From contig NZ_JAAWWP010000006.1 in assembly GCF_012273655.1 (NCBI RefSeq), forward strand, positions 124,001 through 188,000: DNA of 64,000 nt, in the 5' to 3' direction. A program made the position numbers and the translations under genes. Source of the DNA: Streptomyces physcomitrii (lineage in GTDB: Bacteria > Actinomycetota > Actinomycetes > Streptomycetales > Streptomycetaceae). The notes beneath the pieces are model-generated. The model ran no database searches, was not told the DNA's origin, and saw only the letters and a program-made list of their open reading frames with translations. Positions 53,153 to 61,529 of this stretch are shown piece by piece; the stretch's first letter is position 1; the number at the start of each line of letters is the position of its first letter.

Positions 53153-54204
53153 CCCGGCTGATCCCCTCGCCGCTCGTCGTCGACATCAGGCCGGGTGCGC
53201 TGAACGACCTCGCGGTCGTCCTCGCGGACCAGCGCATCTCGGCCTCGGGCAAGCTCGCCTTCGCCATCAGCGGCGGCTCCGGCGCCGCCCTGCGCGACCG
53301 GCTCGCCCCGGCCCTGCCGGGTGCCGACTGGTACGAGGTCGGCGGCGGCACCCTGGACGACGCGGTCAGCCTCGCCGACGCGATGAAGCGGGGCGGCCGG
53401 TACGACGCGGTGGTCGGGCTCGGCGGCGGCAAGATCATCGACTGTGCGAAGTTCGCGGCGGCCCGGGTCGGCCTGCCGCTGGTGGCCGTGGCCACCAACC
53501 TCTCGCACGACGGGCTGTGCTCCCCGGTGGCCACCCTGGACAACGACGCGGGCCGCGGCTCCTACGGGGTGCCCAACCCGATCGCGGTCGTCATCGACCT
53601 GGACGTGATCCGCGAGGCGCCGGTGCGCTTCGTACGCTCGGGCATCGGCGACGCCGTCTCGAACATCTCCTGCATCGCCGACTGGGAGCTGTCCAACCGG
53701 GAGACCGGCGAGGCGATCGACGGACTGGCCGCGGCCATGGCCCGCCAGGCCGGCGAGGCCGTGCTGCGCCACCCCGGCGGCGTCGGCGACGACAGCTTCC
53801 TCACCGTGCTCGCGGAGGGCCTGGTCCTCACCGGCATCTCCATGTCGGTGGCCGGCGACTCCCGCCCGGCCTCCGGCGCCTGCCACGAGATCAACCACGC
53901 CTTCGACCTGCTCTTCCCCAAGCGCGCCGCCTCGCACGGCGAGCAGGTCGGTCTCGGCGCGGCCTTCGCGATGCACCTGCGCGGCGCGCACGAGGAGTCG
54001 GCCCACATGGCCGAGGTCCTCCGGCGCCACGGGCTGCCCGTACTGCCGCGGGAGATCGGGTTCACCGTGGAGGAGTTCGTGCAGGTCGTGGAGTTCGCTC
54101 CGCAGACCAGGCCGGGCCGCTACACGATCCTCGAGCACCTTGCCATGTCCACCCACCAGATCAAGGACGCATACGCCGACTATGCCAAGGCCATCGGTAG
54201 CTGA
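53140..54204 (+). CDS. Glycerol-1-phosphate dehydrogenase-like (AraM/EgsA-type) oxidoreductase
   Basis: This 354-residue iron-containing-alcohol-dehydrogenase-fold protein overlaps the nucleotidyltransferase by 13 bases. Features are the nucleotide-binding AVVGLGGGKIIDCAKFAA near residue 85 and LPLVAVATNLSHDGLCSP near 110. The metal site appears as DSRPASGACHEINHAFD near 245 and ASHGEQVGLGAAFA near 265. This pattern matches sn-glycerol-1-phosphate dehydrogenases, which reduce dihydroxyacetone phosphate. In this operon it would supply glycerol 1-phosphate or a similar polyol phosphate for activation. The substrate is inferred. Confidence 0.85.
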   Translation: MPVLTRLIPSPLVVDIRPGALNDLAVVLADQRISASGKLAFAISGGSGAALRDRLAPALPGADWYEVGGGTLDDAVSLADAMKRGGRYDAVVGLGGGKIIDCAKFAAARVGLPLVAVATNLSHDGLCSPVATLDNDAGRGSYGVPNPIAVVIDLDVIREAPVRFVRSGIGDAVSNISCIADWELSNRETGEAIDGLAAAMARQAGEAVLRHPGGVGDDSFLTVLAEGLVLTGISMSVAGDSRPASGACHEINHAFDLLFPKRAASHGEQVGLGAAFAMHLRGAHEESAHMAEVLRRHGLPVLPREIGFTVEEFVQVVEFAPQTRPGRYTILEHLAMSTHQIKDAYADYAKAIGS

Positions 54205-54961
54205 GCTCCGCCCCGTCGTCCACCCCCCGGGGGTGAAGGACCGGCGCAGCGGCGAGCACTGGGCGGGACGCCTCTACATGCGCGAGCTCTCGCTGCGTGT
54301 GGACCGGCACCTGGTGAACACCCGGGTCACCCCCAACCAGCTGACCTACCTGATGACCCTCGCGGGCGTCCTCGCCGCACCCGCCCTGCTGGTCCCCGGC
54401 ATCCCCGGGGCCCTGCTCGGCGTGCTCATGGTGCAGCTCTACCTGCTCCTGGACTGCGTGGACGGCGAGATCGCCCGCTGGAAGAAGCAGTTCTCGCTCG
54501 GCGGGGTCTACCTGGACCGGGTCGGCGCCTACCTCTGCGACGCCGCGGTCCTGGTCGGCTTCGGGCTGCGCGCCGCGGACCTGTTCGGCGAGGGTCGGAT
54601 CGACTGGCTCTGGGCCTTCCTCGGCACCCTGGCCGCGCTCGGCGCCATCCTGATCAAGGCCGAGACGGACCTCGTCGGGGTGGCCCGCCACCAGGGCGGG
54701 CTGCCGCCGGTCCAGGAGGCGGCCTCCGAGCCGCGCTCCTCCGGAATGGCGCTGGCCCGCAAGGCGGCGGCGGCCCTGAAGTTCCACCGCCTGGTGCTCT
54801 GCGTGGAGGCGTCCTTCCTGATCCTGGCCGCCGCGGTCCTCGACGCGGTCCGGGACGACCTCTTCTTCTCCCGCCTCGCTGTCGCCGTCCTCGCGGGCAT
54901 CGCGCTGCTGCAGACCCTGCTGCACCTCGTGTCCGTCCTCGCCTCCAGCAGGCTCAAGTGA
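54182..54961 (+). CDS. Second CDP-alcohol phosphatidyltransferase family protein
   Basis: This 259-residue membrane protein starts at the ATG opening MPRPSVAELRP, overlapping the upstream gene by 23 bases. Helices occur near 55-80, 90-105, 125-150, 205-225 and 235-255. The signature is LDCVDGEIARWKKQFSLGG then VYLDRVGAYLCD. The DGxxAR and third Asp are clear, but the position four residues after the third Asp is Ala, where the family normally has the fourth Asp. It may be catalytically altered or use the Asp eight residues on. It presumably acts with the DUF5941 protein on a shared lipid-linked intermediate. Confidence 0.85.
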   Translation: MPRPSVAELRPVVHPPGVKDRRSGEHWAGRLYMRELSLRVDRHLVNTRVTPNQLTYLMTLAGVLAAPALLVPGIPGALLGVLMVQLYLLLDCVDGEIARWKKQFSLGGVYLDRVGAYLCDAAVLVGFGLRAADLFGEGRIDWLWAFLGTLAALGAILIKAETDLVGVARHQGGLPPVQEAASEPRSSGMALARKAAAALKFHRLVLCVEASFLILAAAVLDAVRDDLFFSRLAVAVLAGIALLQTLLHLVSVLASSRLK

Positions 54962-55854
54962 CCGGGCCCGGGACCGGCGCCCTCCGGGTGGGCGCGGTGA
55001 TCATCACGATGGGCAACCGCCCCGAGGAGCTGCGCGCCCTGCTCGACTCGGTCGCCGGGCAGGACGGCGAGCCCGTCCAGGTCGTGGTCGTCGGCAACGG
55101 CTCCCCGGTGCCCGAGGTCCCGGCCGGGGTCAGGACCGTCGAACTGCCGGAGAACCTCGGCATCCCCGGCGGCCGCAACGTCGGCATCGAGGCCTTCGGA
55201 CCGGGCGGCCGCGAGGTCGACATCCTGCTCTTCCTCGACGACGACGGGCTGCTCGCCCGCAAGGACACCGCGGAACTCTGCCGCGAGGCCTTCGCCGCCG
55301 ACCCGGAGCTGGGCATCGTCAGCTTCCGTATCGCCGACCCGGACACCGGCGAGACCCAGCGCCGCCATGTGCCGCGGCTGCGCGCGGCCGACCCGATGCG
55401 CTCCTCGCGGGTGACCACCTTCCTCGGCGGCGCCAACGCCGTACGCACCGAGGTCTTCGCCCAGGTGGGGGCGCTGCCCGAGGAGTTCTTCTACGCCCAC
55501 GAGGAGACCGACCTCGCCTGGCGGGCGCTGGACGCGGGCTGGATGATCGACTACCGCGCGGACATGGTCCTGCACCACCCGACGACCGCGCCGTCCCGGC
55601 ACGCGGTCTACCACCGGATGGTCGCCCGGAACCGGGTGTGGCTGGCCCGCCGAAACCTTCCCGCCACTCTCGTACCGGTGTATCTGGGCGTCTGGCTGCT
55701 GCTCACCCTGGTACGACGCCCCTCGCGGCCCGCGCTGAAGGCCTGGTTCGGGGGCTTTCGCGAAGGCTGGAGCACGCCCTGCGGCTCCCGTGAACCGATG
55801 AAGTGGCGTACGGTGTGGCGCCTGACTCGACTGGGCCGACCTCCCGTCATCTGA
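54958..55854 (+). CDS. Family 2 glycosyltransferase
   Basis: This 298-residue GT-A glycosyltransferase starts at a GTG overlapping the previous stop. It has AVIITMGNRPEELRALLDS at the N-terminus, VVVVGNGSPVPEV, the DXD-type ILLFLDDDGLLARK near residue 95, VTTFLGGANAVR near 155 and FFYAHEETDLAWRALDAGW near 180. It would transfer a sugar from a nucleotide donor to the growing envelope glycan or lipid carrier. A hydrophobic stretch near 235-250 suggests membrane association. The donor and acceptor are unknown. Confidence 0.92.
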   Translation: MTGPGTGALRVGAVIITMGNRPEELRALLDSVAGQDGEPVQVVVVGNGSPVPEVPAGVRTVELPENLGIPGGRNVGIEAFGPGGREVDILLFLDDDGLLARKDTAELCREAFAADPELGIVSFRIADPDTGETQRRHVPRLRAADPMRSSRVTTFLGGANAVRTEVFAQVGALPEEFFYAHEETDLAWRALDAGWMIDYRADMVLHHPTTAPSRHAVYHRMVARNRVWLARRNLPATLVPVYLGVWLLLTLVRRPSRPALKAWFGGFREGWSTPCGSREPMKWRTVWRLTRLGRPPVI

Positions 55855-55951
55855 CAAGCTCGGGTCTGAGAGCATTCGGCCGTATCCCGGTCCCTGGCCC
55901 TGGGCCTACGCCCGGCCGGGATGCATATTTTGAGGACGAAAGTTTCCATCT

Positions 55952-56881
55952 GTGAGTGAGACAACGCATGACGGCGGTGTTGCGGTGACCGCTCCTCCGT
56001 CACCCGATGACGGCCTCACGCCGGCGGAGCTCGCCGGCAAATACGGACTGGCCGTGAGCGGTGCCCGGCCCAGCCTGCGCGAGTACGTCCGCCAGATGTG
56101 GGGGCGGCGCCACTTCATTCTCGCGTTCTCGCAGGCCAAGCTGACGGCCCAGTACAGCCAGGCCAAGCTCGGTCAGCTGTGGCAGGTGGCCACCCCCCTG
56201 CTGAACGCGCTGGTCTACTTCCTGATCTTCGGCCTGATCCTCAAGGCCGACCGGGGCATGGAGCGCGAGGTCTACGTGCCCTTCCTGGTCACCGGCGTCT
56301 TCGTCTTCACCTTCACCCAGAGTTCGGTGATGGCGGGCGTACGGGCGATCGCGGGCAACCTCGGCCTGGTGCGGGCCCTGCACTTCCCGCGCGCCTCGCT
56401 GCCCATCTCCTTCTCGCTCCAGCAGCTCCAGCAGCTGCTGTTCTCGATGATCGTGATGTTCATCGTGGCGGTGAGCTTCGGCAGCTACCCGAGCCTGTCC
56501 TGGCTGCTGATCGTCCCGATCCTGGCGCTCCAGTTCCTCTTCAACACCGGCCTCGCGCTGATCATGGCCCGGCTCGGCAGCAAGACCCCCGACCTCGCGC
56601 AGCTGATGCCCTTCGTGATGCGCACCTGGATGTACGGCTCGGGCGTGATGTTCTCCATCCCCGTCATGCTGGACGACCAGGAGCCCTGGGTCGCCGACCT
56701 GCTGCAGTGGAACCCGGCGGCCGTCTACATGGACCTGATGCGCTTCGCGCTGGTCGACGGCTACGGATCGAGCAACCTGCCCCCGCACGTCTGGGCGGTC
56801 GCCCTGGGCTGGGCCGTGCTGGTGGCCGTCGGCGGCTTCGTGTACTTCTGGAAGGCAGAGGAGAAGTACGGCCGTGGCTGA
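55952..56881 (+). CDS. ABC transporter permease, polysaccharide/teichoic acid exporter type
   Basis: This 309-residue ABC-2 permease starts at GTG. The N-terminal amphipathic part (LREYVRQMWGRRHFILAFSQ, AQYSQAKLGQLWQV) is typical of TagG/Wzm-type exporters. Six hydrophobic helices follow, with TPLLNALVYFLIFGLIL, FLVTGVFVFTFTQSS, RALHFPRASLPIS and FVMRTWMYGSGVMFSIPV among the recognisable segments. It would carry the lipid-linked product across the membrane with the ATPase at 56874. It lies 97 bases after the glycosyltransferase, so it may have its own promoter. Confidence 0.92.
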   Translation: MSETTHDGGVAVTAPPSPDDGLTPAELAGKYGLAVSGARPSLREYVRQMWGRRHFILAFSQAKLTAQYSQAKLGQLWQVATPLLNALVYFLIFGLILKADRGMEREVYVPFLVTGVFVFTFTQSSVMAGVRAIAGNLGLVRALHFPRASLPISFSLQQLQQLLFSMIVMFIVAVSFGSYPSLSWLLIVPILALQFLFNTGLALIMARLGSKTPDLAQLMPFVMRTWMYGSGVMFSIPVMLDDQEPWVADLLQWNPAAVYMDLMRFALVDGYGSSNLPPHVWAVALGWAVLVAVGGFVYFWKAEEKYGRG

Positions 56882-57653
56882 GGACTACACCGGGGCGAAG
56901 ATCCCCACCGTCATCGCGGACGAGCTGCACATCGTCTACCGCGTCAACGGCGCCAAGACCGGCAAGGGCTCGGCGACGGCGGCCCTGAGCCGCATCGTCA
57001 AGCGCGGCGAGGAGCGCGGCGTACGCAAGGTGCACGCCGTGCGCGGGGTCAGCTTCACCGCCTACCGGGGCGAGGCGATCGGCCTGATCGGCTCCAACGG
57101 CTCGGGCAAGTCGACCCTGCTGCGGGCCATCGCCGGTCTGCTGCCCGCCGAGAAGGGCAAGGTCTACACCGACGGCCAGCCCTCGCTGCTCGGTGTGAAC
57201 GCGGCCCTGATGAACGACCTCACCGGCGAGCGCAACGTCATCCTCGGCGGGCTGGCCATGGGCATGTCGCGGGAGCAGATCAAGTCCCGCTACCAGGACA
57301 TCGTCGACTTCTCCGGCATCAACGAGAAGGGCGACTTCATCACCCTGCCGATGCGCACCTACTCCTCCGGCATGGCCGCCCGGCTCCGCTTCTCCATCGC
57401 GGCCGCCAAGGACCACGACGTCCTGATGATCGACGAGGCCCTGGCGACCGGCGACCGCTCCTTCCAGAAGCGCTCCGAGGCGCGCATCAGGGAGCTGCGC
57501 AAGGAGGCCGGCACCGTCTTCCTGGTCAGCCACAACAACAAATCGATCCGGGACACCTGCGACCGGGTCCTGTGGCTGGAGCGCGGCGAGCTGCGCATGG
57601 ACGGCGCCACCGACGAGGTCATCAAGGCGTACGAGAAGTTCACCGGCAAGTAG
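56874..57653 (+). CDS. ABC transporter ATPase, polysaccharide/teichoic acid exporter type
   Basis: This 259-residue ATPase starts at a GTG eight bases inside the permease gene. Walker A is GLIGSNGSGKSTLLRAIAG near residue 73, the signature YSSGMAARLRFSIA near 163 and Walker B DVLMIDEALATGD near 182. The switch His is in VFLVSHNNKSI. It is of the TagH/Wzt type but lacks the C-terminal glycan-recognition domain found in some Wzt proteins. It pairs with the permease at 55952. A hairpin after its stop ends the cluster. Confidence 0.94.
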   Translation: MAEDYTGAKIPTVIADELHIVYRVNGAKTGKGSATAALSRIVKRGEERGVRKVHAVRGVSFTAYRGEAIGLIGSNGSGKSTLLRAIAGLLPAEKGKVYTDGQPSLLGVNAALMNDLTGERNVILGGLAMGMSREQIKSRYQDIVDFSGINEKGDFITLPMRTYSSGMAARLRFSIAAAKDHDVLMIDEALATGDRSFQKRSEARIRELRKEAGTVFLVSHNNKSIRDTCDRVLWLERGELRMDGATDEVIKAYEKFTGK

Positions 57654-57676
57654 CCGGTAATCGCGCGGTAACCACT

Positions 57677-57708
57677 GAGCCCCGTCGGCGTCCTGCCCGG
57701 CGGGGCTC
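57677..57708 (+). terminator. Hairpin terminator after the ABC exporter genes
   Basis: GAGCCCCG at 57677-57684 pairs with CGGGGCTC at 57701-57708, followed by GGGCAATTTCC. It ends the envelope-glycan operon before the hopanoid operon. Confidence 0.75.
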
Positions 57709-57958
57709 GGGCAATTTCCGGGTCAACTTCCGCCGCCGTGGGGAATCTTGAAGCGAAACGGTGTGTTGTTGTGATCTCCTGGCCACTCGCAGCTCCGACA
57801 CGCGTTGTAGAACATAGGCTGTGCCGGTGCTGATGCGCGGTCCGGGCGCGCCCTGTGACTGCCCGCCGCCGAGACGGCGGCGAGGGACCGCCGTCCAGGC
57901 GGCGTGTCCGAAATGGGCTGTATTGTGTCGGCAGTGTAGAACGGGAGATGTGACGGCC

Positions 57959-58024
57959 ATGGCTACGGATACTCTCCGGCTCCGCGACGCATCCGCCGCC
58001 CCCGTCATGGGCGGCGCCCGGTGA
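57959..58024 (+). CDS. Candidate 21-residue leader peptide upstream of hpnC
   Basis: A 21-codon frame (MATDTLRLRDASAAPVMGGA) begins at 57959, about ten bases after GGGAGA. Its TGA overlaps the hpnC GTG as GTGA. A frame so placed would couple hpnC translation to its own. No homologue is recognised. Confidence 0.3.
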   Translation: MATDTLRLRDASAAPVMGGAR

Positions 58025-58926
58025 GCGGAGCCGGAACTCCGCGTACGGCGGAGCGCGCCACGCTCGACAAGGCCGCGGACGAGAACTTCCCCGTGGCCCC
58101 GTTCTTCCTGCCCCGGGTCTGGCGCGCGGACCTGATGGCCGTCTACGGCTTCGCGCGCCTGGTCGACGACATCGGCGACGGCGACCTCGCCCCCGGCGGC
58201 GCCGACGCCCGCCTGCTCGGCGCCGAGGGCGCCGTCACCGCCGGGGGCGAGGACCGGATCGCCCTGCTCGACGCCTTCGAGGCCGATCTGCGGCGCGTCT
58301 TCGCGGGCACCCCGCGGCACCCGCTGCTCCGGCGCCTCGTCCCGGTGGTCCGCCGCCGCGCGCTGACCCCCGAGCCCTTCCTCGACCTCATCGCGGCCAA
58401 CCGCCAGGACCAGACCACCGGCCGCTACGAGACGTACGAGGAGCTGCGGGCCTACTGCGCGCTCTCCGCCGACCCCGTGGGCCGCCTGGTGCTCGCCGTC
58501 ACCGGCACCGCGACCCCCGAGCGGATCCGGCTCTCGGACCGCATCTGCACCGCCCTGCAGATCGTGGAACACCTCCAGGACGTCACCGAGGACCTGGCGC
58601 GCGACCGGATCTACCTGCCCGCCGAGGACCTGCGCCGGTTCCGGGTCGAGGAGGCCGACCTCAAGGCTCCCTCGGCGAACGCCTCGGTGCGCGCGCTGAT
58701 CGCCTTCGAAGCCGCCCGGGCGCATCAACTCCTCGACGAGGGAAGCCCGTTGGTGGCCAGCGTGCACGGCAGGCTGCGGCTGCTGCTCGCCGGGTTCGTG
58801 GCCGGCGGCCGCTCCGCCCTCGGCGCCGTCGCGGCCGCTTCGTTCGACGTACTCCCCGGACCTCCCAAGCCCACCAAGGTCCGGCTGCTGCGCGAGGTGG
58901 GCGCGACTCTGCGAGGAGAGGGGTGA
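58021..58926 (+). CDS. hpnC: Hydroxysqualene synthase HpnC
   Basis: HpnC converts presqualene diphosphate to hydroxysqualene in the three-step bacterial squalene pathway. The 301-residue protein has the prenyl-synthase fold. The first aspartate-rich region is YGFARLVDDIGDGD near residue 45, and the second, LQIVEHLQDVTEDLARDRIYLP near 180, is typical of squalene/phytoene synthase-like enzymes. The N-terminal DENFPVAPFFLP motif is characteristic of HpnC. It overlaps hpnD by GTGA and is the first gene of the hopanoid operon. Confidence 0.94.
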   Translation: MSGAGTPRTAERATLDKAADENFPVAPFFLPRVWRADLMAVYGFARLVDDIGDGDLAPGGADARLLGAEGAVTAGGEDRIALLDAFEADLRRVFAGTPRHPLLRRLVPVVRRRALTPEPFLDLIAANRQDQTTGRYETYEELRAYCALSADPVGRLVLAVTGTATPERIRLSDRICTALQIVEHLQDVTEDLARDRIYLPAEDLRRFRVEEADLKAPSANASVRALIAFEAARAHQLLDEGSPLVASVHGRLRLLLAGFVAGGRSALGAVAAASFDVLPGPPKPTKVRLLREVGATLRGEG

Positions 58927-59873
58927 GGCGGAGCGTGGAGCCGGAGCAACACCTGTCGGCACCGGTACTCGCCGCATACAGCTACTGCGAGACGGTGACC
59001 GGGCAGCAGGCCCGCAACTTCGCCTACGGCATCCGGCTGCTGCCGGCCCCCAAGCGGCGCGCCATGTCGGCGCTGTACGCCTTCTCCCGCCGGGTCGACG
59101 ACATCGGCGACGGCACCCTGGACGCCGCGGAGAAGACCAAGCGCCTCGAGGAGACCCGTGACCTGCTGACACGTGTACGTCGCCGGGATGTCGCCGAGGA
59201 CGACACCGACCCGGTGGCCGTCGCCCTCGCCCACACCGCCACCGCCTTCCCGCTGCCGCTCGGCGGTCTCGACGAGCTGATCGACGGCGTCCTGATGGAC
59301 GTGCACGGCGAGACCTACGAGACCTGGGAGGACCTCAAGGTCTACTGCCGCTGCGTCGCGGGCTCGATCGGCCGCCTCTCGCTCGGCATCTTCGGCACCG
59401 AGGAGGCCGCGCGCCACTCCGAACGCGCCGCCGAGTACGCCGACACCCTCGGCCTCGCCCTGCAGTTGACCAACATCCTGCGCGACGTCCGCGAGGACGC
59501 GGGCAACGGGCGCACCTATCTGCCCGCCGACGACCTCGCCAAGTTCGGCTGCGCCACCGGCTTCCACGGCGAGGAGCCGCCGCCCGGATCCGACTTCGCC
59601 GGGCTCGTGCACTTCGAAGTACGCCGCGCCCGGGCCCTGTTCACCGAGGGCTACCGGCTGCTGCCCCTGCTCGACCGCCGCAGCGGCGCCTGTGTCGCCG
59701 CCATGGCCGGGATCTACCGGCGGCTGCTCGACCGCATCGAGCGCGAGCCGGAGTCGGTGCTGCGCGGCCGGGTCTCGCTGCCGGGGCGGGAGAAGGCCCT
59801 CGTCGCCGTACGCGGCCTGTCCGGCCTCGATGCCCGCGGCGGCCTGCGACCGAACCTCAGGAGGCGCGCCTGA
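58923..59873 (+). CDS. hpnD: Presqualene diphosphate synthase HpnD
   Basis: HpnD condenses two farnesyl diphosphates to presqualene diphosphate. The 316-residue protein shows YSYCETVTGQQARNFAYGIR at the N-terminus, YAFSRRVDDIGDGTLD near residue 50 (first Asp motif) and LQLTNILRDVREDAGNGRTYLP near 180 (second). The HpnD-type VYCRCVAGSIGRLSL is near 140. It starts at a GTG overlapping the hpnC stop. It works with HpnC and HpnE to make squalene for the cyclase encoded at 62724. Confidence 0.94.
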   Translation: MRRSVEPEQHLSAPVLAAYSYCETVTGQQARNFAYGIRLLPAPKRRAMSALYAFSRRVDDIGDGTLDAAEKTKRLEETRDLLTRVRRRDVAEDDTDPVAVALAHTATAFPLPLGGLDELIDGVLMDVHGETYETWEDLKVYCRCVAGSIGRLSLGIFGTEEAARHSERAAEYADTLGLALQLTNILRDVREDAGNGRTYLPADDLAKFGCATGFHGEEPPPGSDFAGLVHFEVRRARALFTEGYRLLPLLDRRSGACVAAMAGIYRRLLDRIEREPESVLRGRVSLPGREKALVAVRGLSGLDARGGLRPNLRRRA

Positions 59874-60052
59874 TGAGCCCTCAGAAACCCTCGGGCGCGC
59901 GTCTGTTGAGCCCTCGGAGACCCTCGGGCACAGGCCTCGCGGCACCCCGCTCAACCCCGCGCCCGCGTACGGCGTCAGAGACGGCGTCGGCCCGTCGCGC
60001 ACACCCCGCGGCGGCGCCCGGATCTCGTACGTCCGCGTGGAGGAGCGCATGA
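59873..60052 (+). CDS. Candidate 59-residue bridging frame between hpnD and hpnE
   Basis: The hpnD stop forms a TGATG with an ATG that opens a 59-codon frame, and that frame's TGA overlaps the hpnE ATG as ATGA. The translation is low-complexity Ser/Pro/Arg (for example RLLSPRRPSGTGLAAPRST) and carries a 22-base direct repeat. It may be a coupling device or chance. Confidence 0.25.
   Translation: MSPQKPSGARLLSPRRPSGTGLAAPRSTPRPRTASETASARRAHPAAAPGSRTSAWRSA
59875..59929 (+). repeat. Direct 22-base repeat in the hpnD-hpnE gap
   Basis: GAGCCCTCAGAAACCCTCGG at 59875 recurs as GAGCCCTCGGAGACCCTCGG at 59908, each continuing GC, with two mismatches in 22 bases and a 33-base period. Confidence 0.75.
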
Positions 60053-61473
60053 GCAGCCAGGACAGGGACGCCCGGGCGGGCGGCGGGCCCGCGAGCGCGC
60101 TGGTGGTCGGCGGCGGTCTCGCCGGGATCACCGCGGCGCTCTCGCTGGCCGACGCCGGTCTCCAGGTGACCCTCGCCGAGGGCCGGCCCCGGCTCGGCGG
60201 CCTCGCCTTCTCCTTCACCCGCGGCGCGCTCACCGTCGACAACGGCCAGCACGTCTATCTGCGCTGCTGCACCGCCTACCGCTGGTTCCTCGACCGGATC
60301 GGTGCCGCCGCGCTCGCGCCGCTCCAGGACCGCCTCGACATCCCGGTCCTCGACGCCGCCGGAGCGGACCCCGCCGCCCGCCACCACGGACTGCGGCTCG
60401 GCAGGCTGCGCCGCGACCCCCTGCCGGTGCCGCTGCACCTCGGCCGGAGCCTCGCCGCCTACCCGCACCTCTCCTTCGCCGAGCGGCTGAAGGCCGGGCG
60501 GGCCGCCTTCGCCCTGCGCGCGCTCGACCCCGCCGACCCGGCCCTGGACGGCCAGGACTTCGGCAGCTGGCTCGCCGCGCACGGGCAGTCGCCGCGGGCC
60601 GTCGAGGCGCTGTGGGACCTGGTCGCCGTCGCCACCCTCAACGCCCGCGCCCGGGACTGCTCCCTCGCCCTCGCCGCCATGGTCTTCCGCACCGGACTGC
60701 TCACCGATCCCGGCGCGGCCGACATCGGCTGGGCCCGGGTACCGCTGGGCGAGCTGCACGACGAGCGGGCCCGCCGGGCCCTGGACGCCGCGGGGGTCCG
60801 TACCGAGCTGCGCACCCGTGTCCAGTCGTTGACCCGGGGTGACGACGGGCGCTGGAGCGCCGAGCTGTCCGGCCGCCGCATCGAGGCCGACGCCCTGGTC
60901 CTCGCCGTACCGCAGCACGAGACCCACGCGCTGCTGCCGCCCGGCGCGCTCGACCGCCCCGGCGACCTGCTCGCCCTCGACACCGCGCCGATCCTCAACG
61001 TCCATGTGGTCTACGACCGCAGGGTGCTGCGGCAGCCCTTCTTCGCCGCGCTCGGCTCGCCCGTGCAATGGGTGTTCGACCGCACCGAGGCCTCCGGGCT
61101 CACCGAGGGGCAGTACCTCGCCGTCTCCCAGTCCGCCGCCCAGGACGAGATCGACCTGCCGGTCGCCGAACTGCGCGCCCGCTACCTGCCGGAACTCCAG
61201 CGGCTGCTGCCCGCCGCCCGCGGCGCCGGGGTACGGGACTTCTTCGTCACCCGGGAGCGCACCGCCACCTTCGCGCCCGCGCCCGGGTCCGGCCTGCTGC
61301 GGCCCGGTGCGCGCACCCGCCTCGACGGGCTGTACCTTGCCGGAGCGTGGACGGCCACCGGCTGGCCCGCAACCATGGAGAGCGCGGTGCGCAGCGGGGT
61401 CCGAGCGGCGGAGGCCGCCCTGGTCTCCCTGGGGCGAAGGCCCCGCGAGCGCCTCTTCGAGGAGGCCGCATGA
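60049..61473 (+). CDS. hpnE: Hydroxysqualene dehydroxylase HpnE
   Basis: HpnE is an FAD enzyme that reduces hydroxysqualene to squalene. The 474-residue protein starts at an ATG with GGAGGAG upstream. It has the N-terminal FAD motif VVGGGLAGITAALSLADAG, GRPRLGGLAFSFTRG and VDNGQHVYLRCC near residue 65, all typical of HpnE/phytoene-desaturase-like amine oxidases. It ends with LDGLYLAGAWTATGWPATME near 430. It lies between hpnD and the polyprenyl synthase in the usual streptomycete order. Confidence 0.94.
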   Translation: MSSQDRDARAGGGPASALVVGGGLAGITAALSLADAGLQVTLAEGRPRLGGLAFSFTRGALTVDNGQHVYLRCCTAYRWFLDRIGAAALAPLQDRLDIPVLDAAGADPAARHHGLRLGRLRRDPLPVPLHLGRSLAAYPHLSFAERLKAGRAAFALRALDPADPALDGQDFGSWLAAHGQSPRAVEALWDLVAVATLNARARDCSLALAAMVFRTGLLTDPGAADIGWARVPLGELHDERARRALDAAGVRTELRTRVQSLTRGDDGRWSAELSGRRIEADALVLAVPQHETHALLPPGALDRPGDLLALDTAPILNVHVVYDRRVLRQPFFAALGSPVQWVFDRTEASGLTEGQYLAVSQSAAQDEIDLPVAELRARYLPELQRLLPAARGAGVRDFFVTRERTATFAPAPGSGLLRPGARTRLDGLYLAGAWTATGWPATMESAVRSGVRAAEAALVSLGRRPRERLFEEAA

Positions 61474-61529
61474 CACTCGGACTCCGGGGCCCCGGCCCCC
61501 GCCCCGCTGCCGCGACAAGAGGAGAAACT

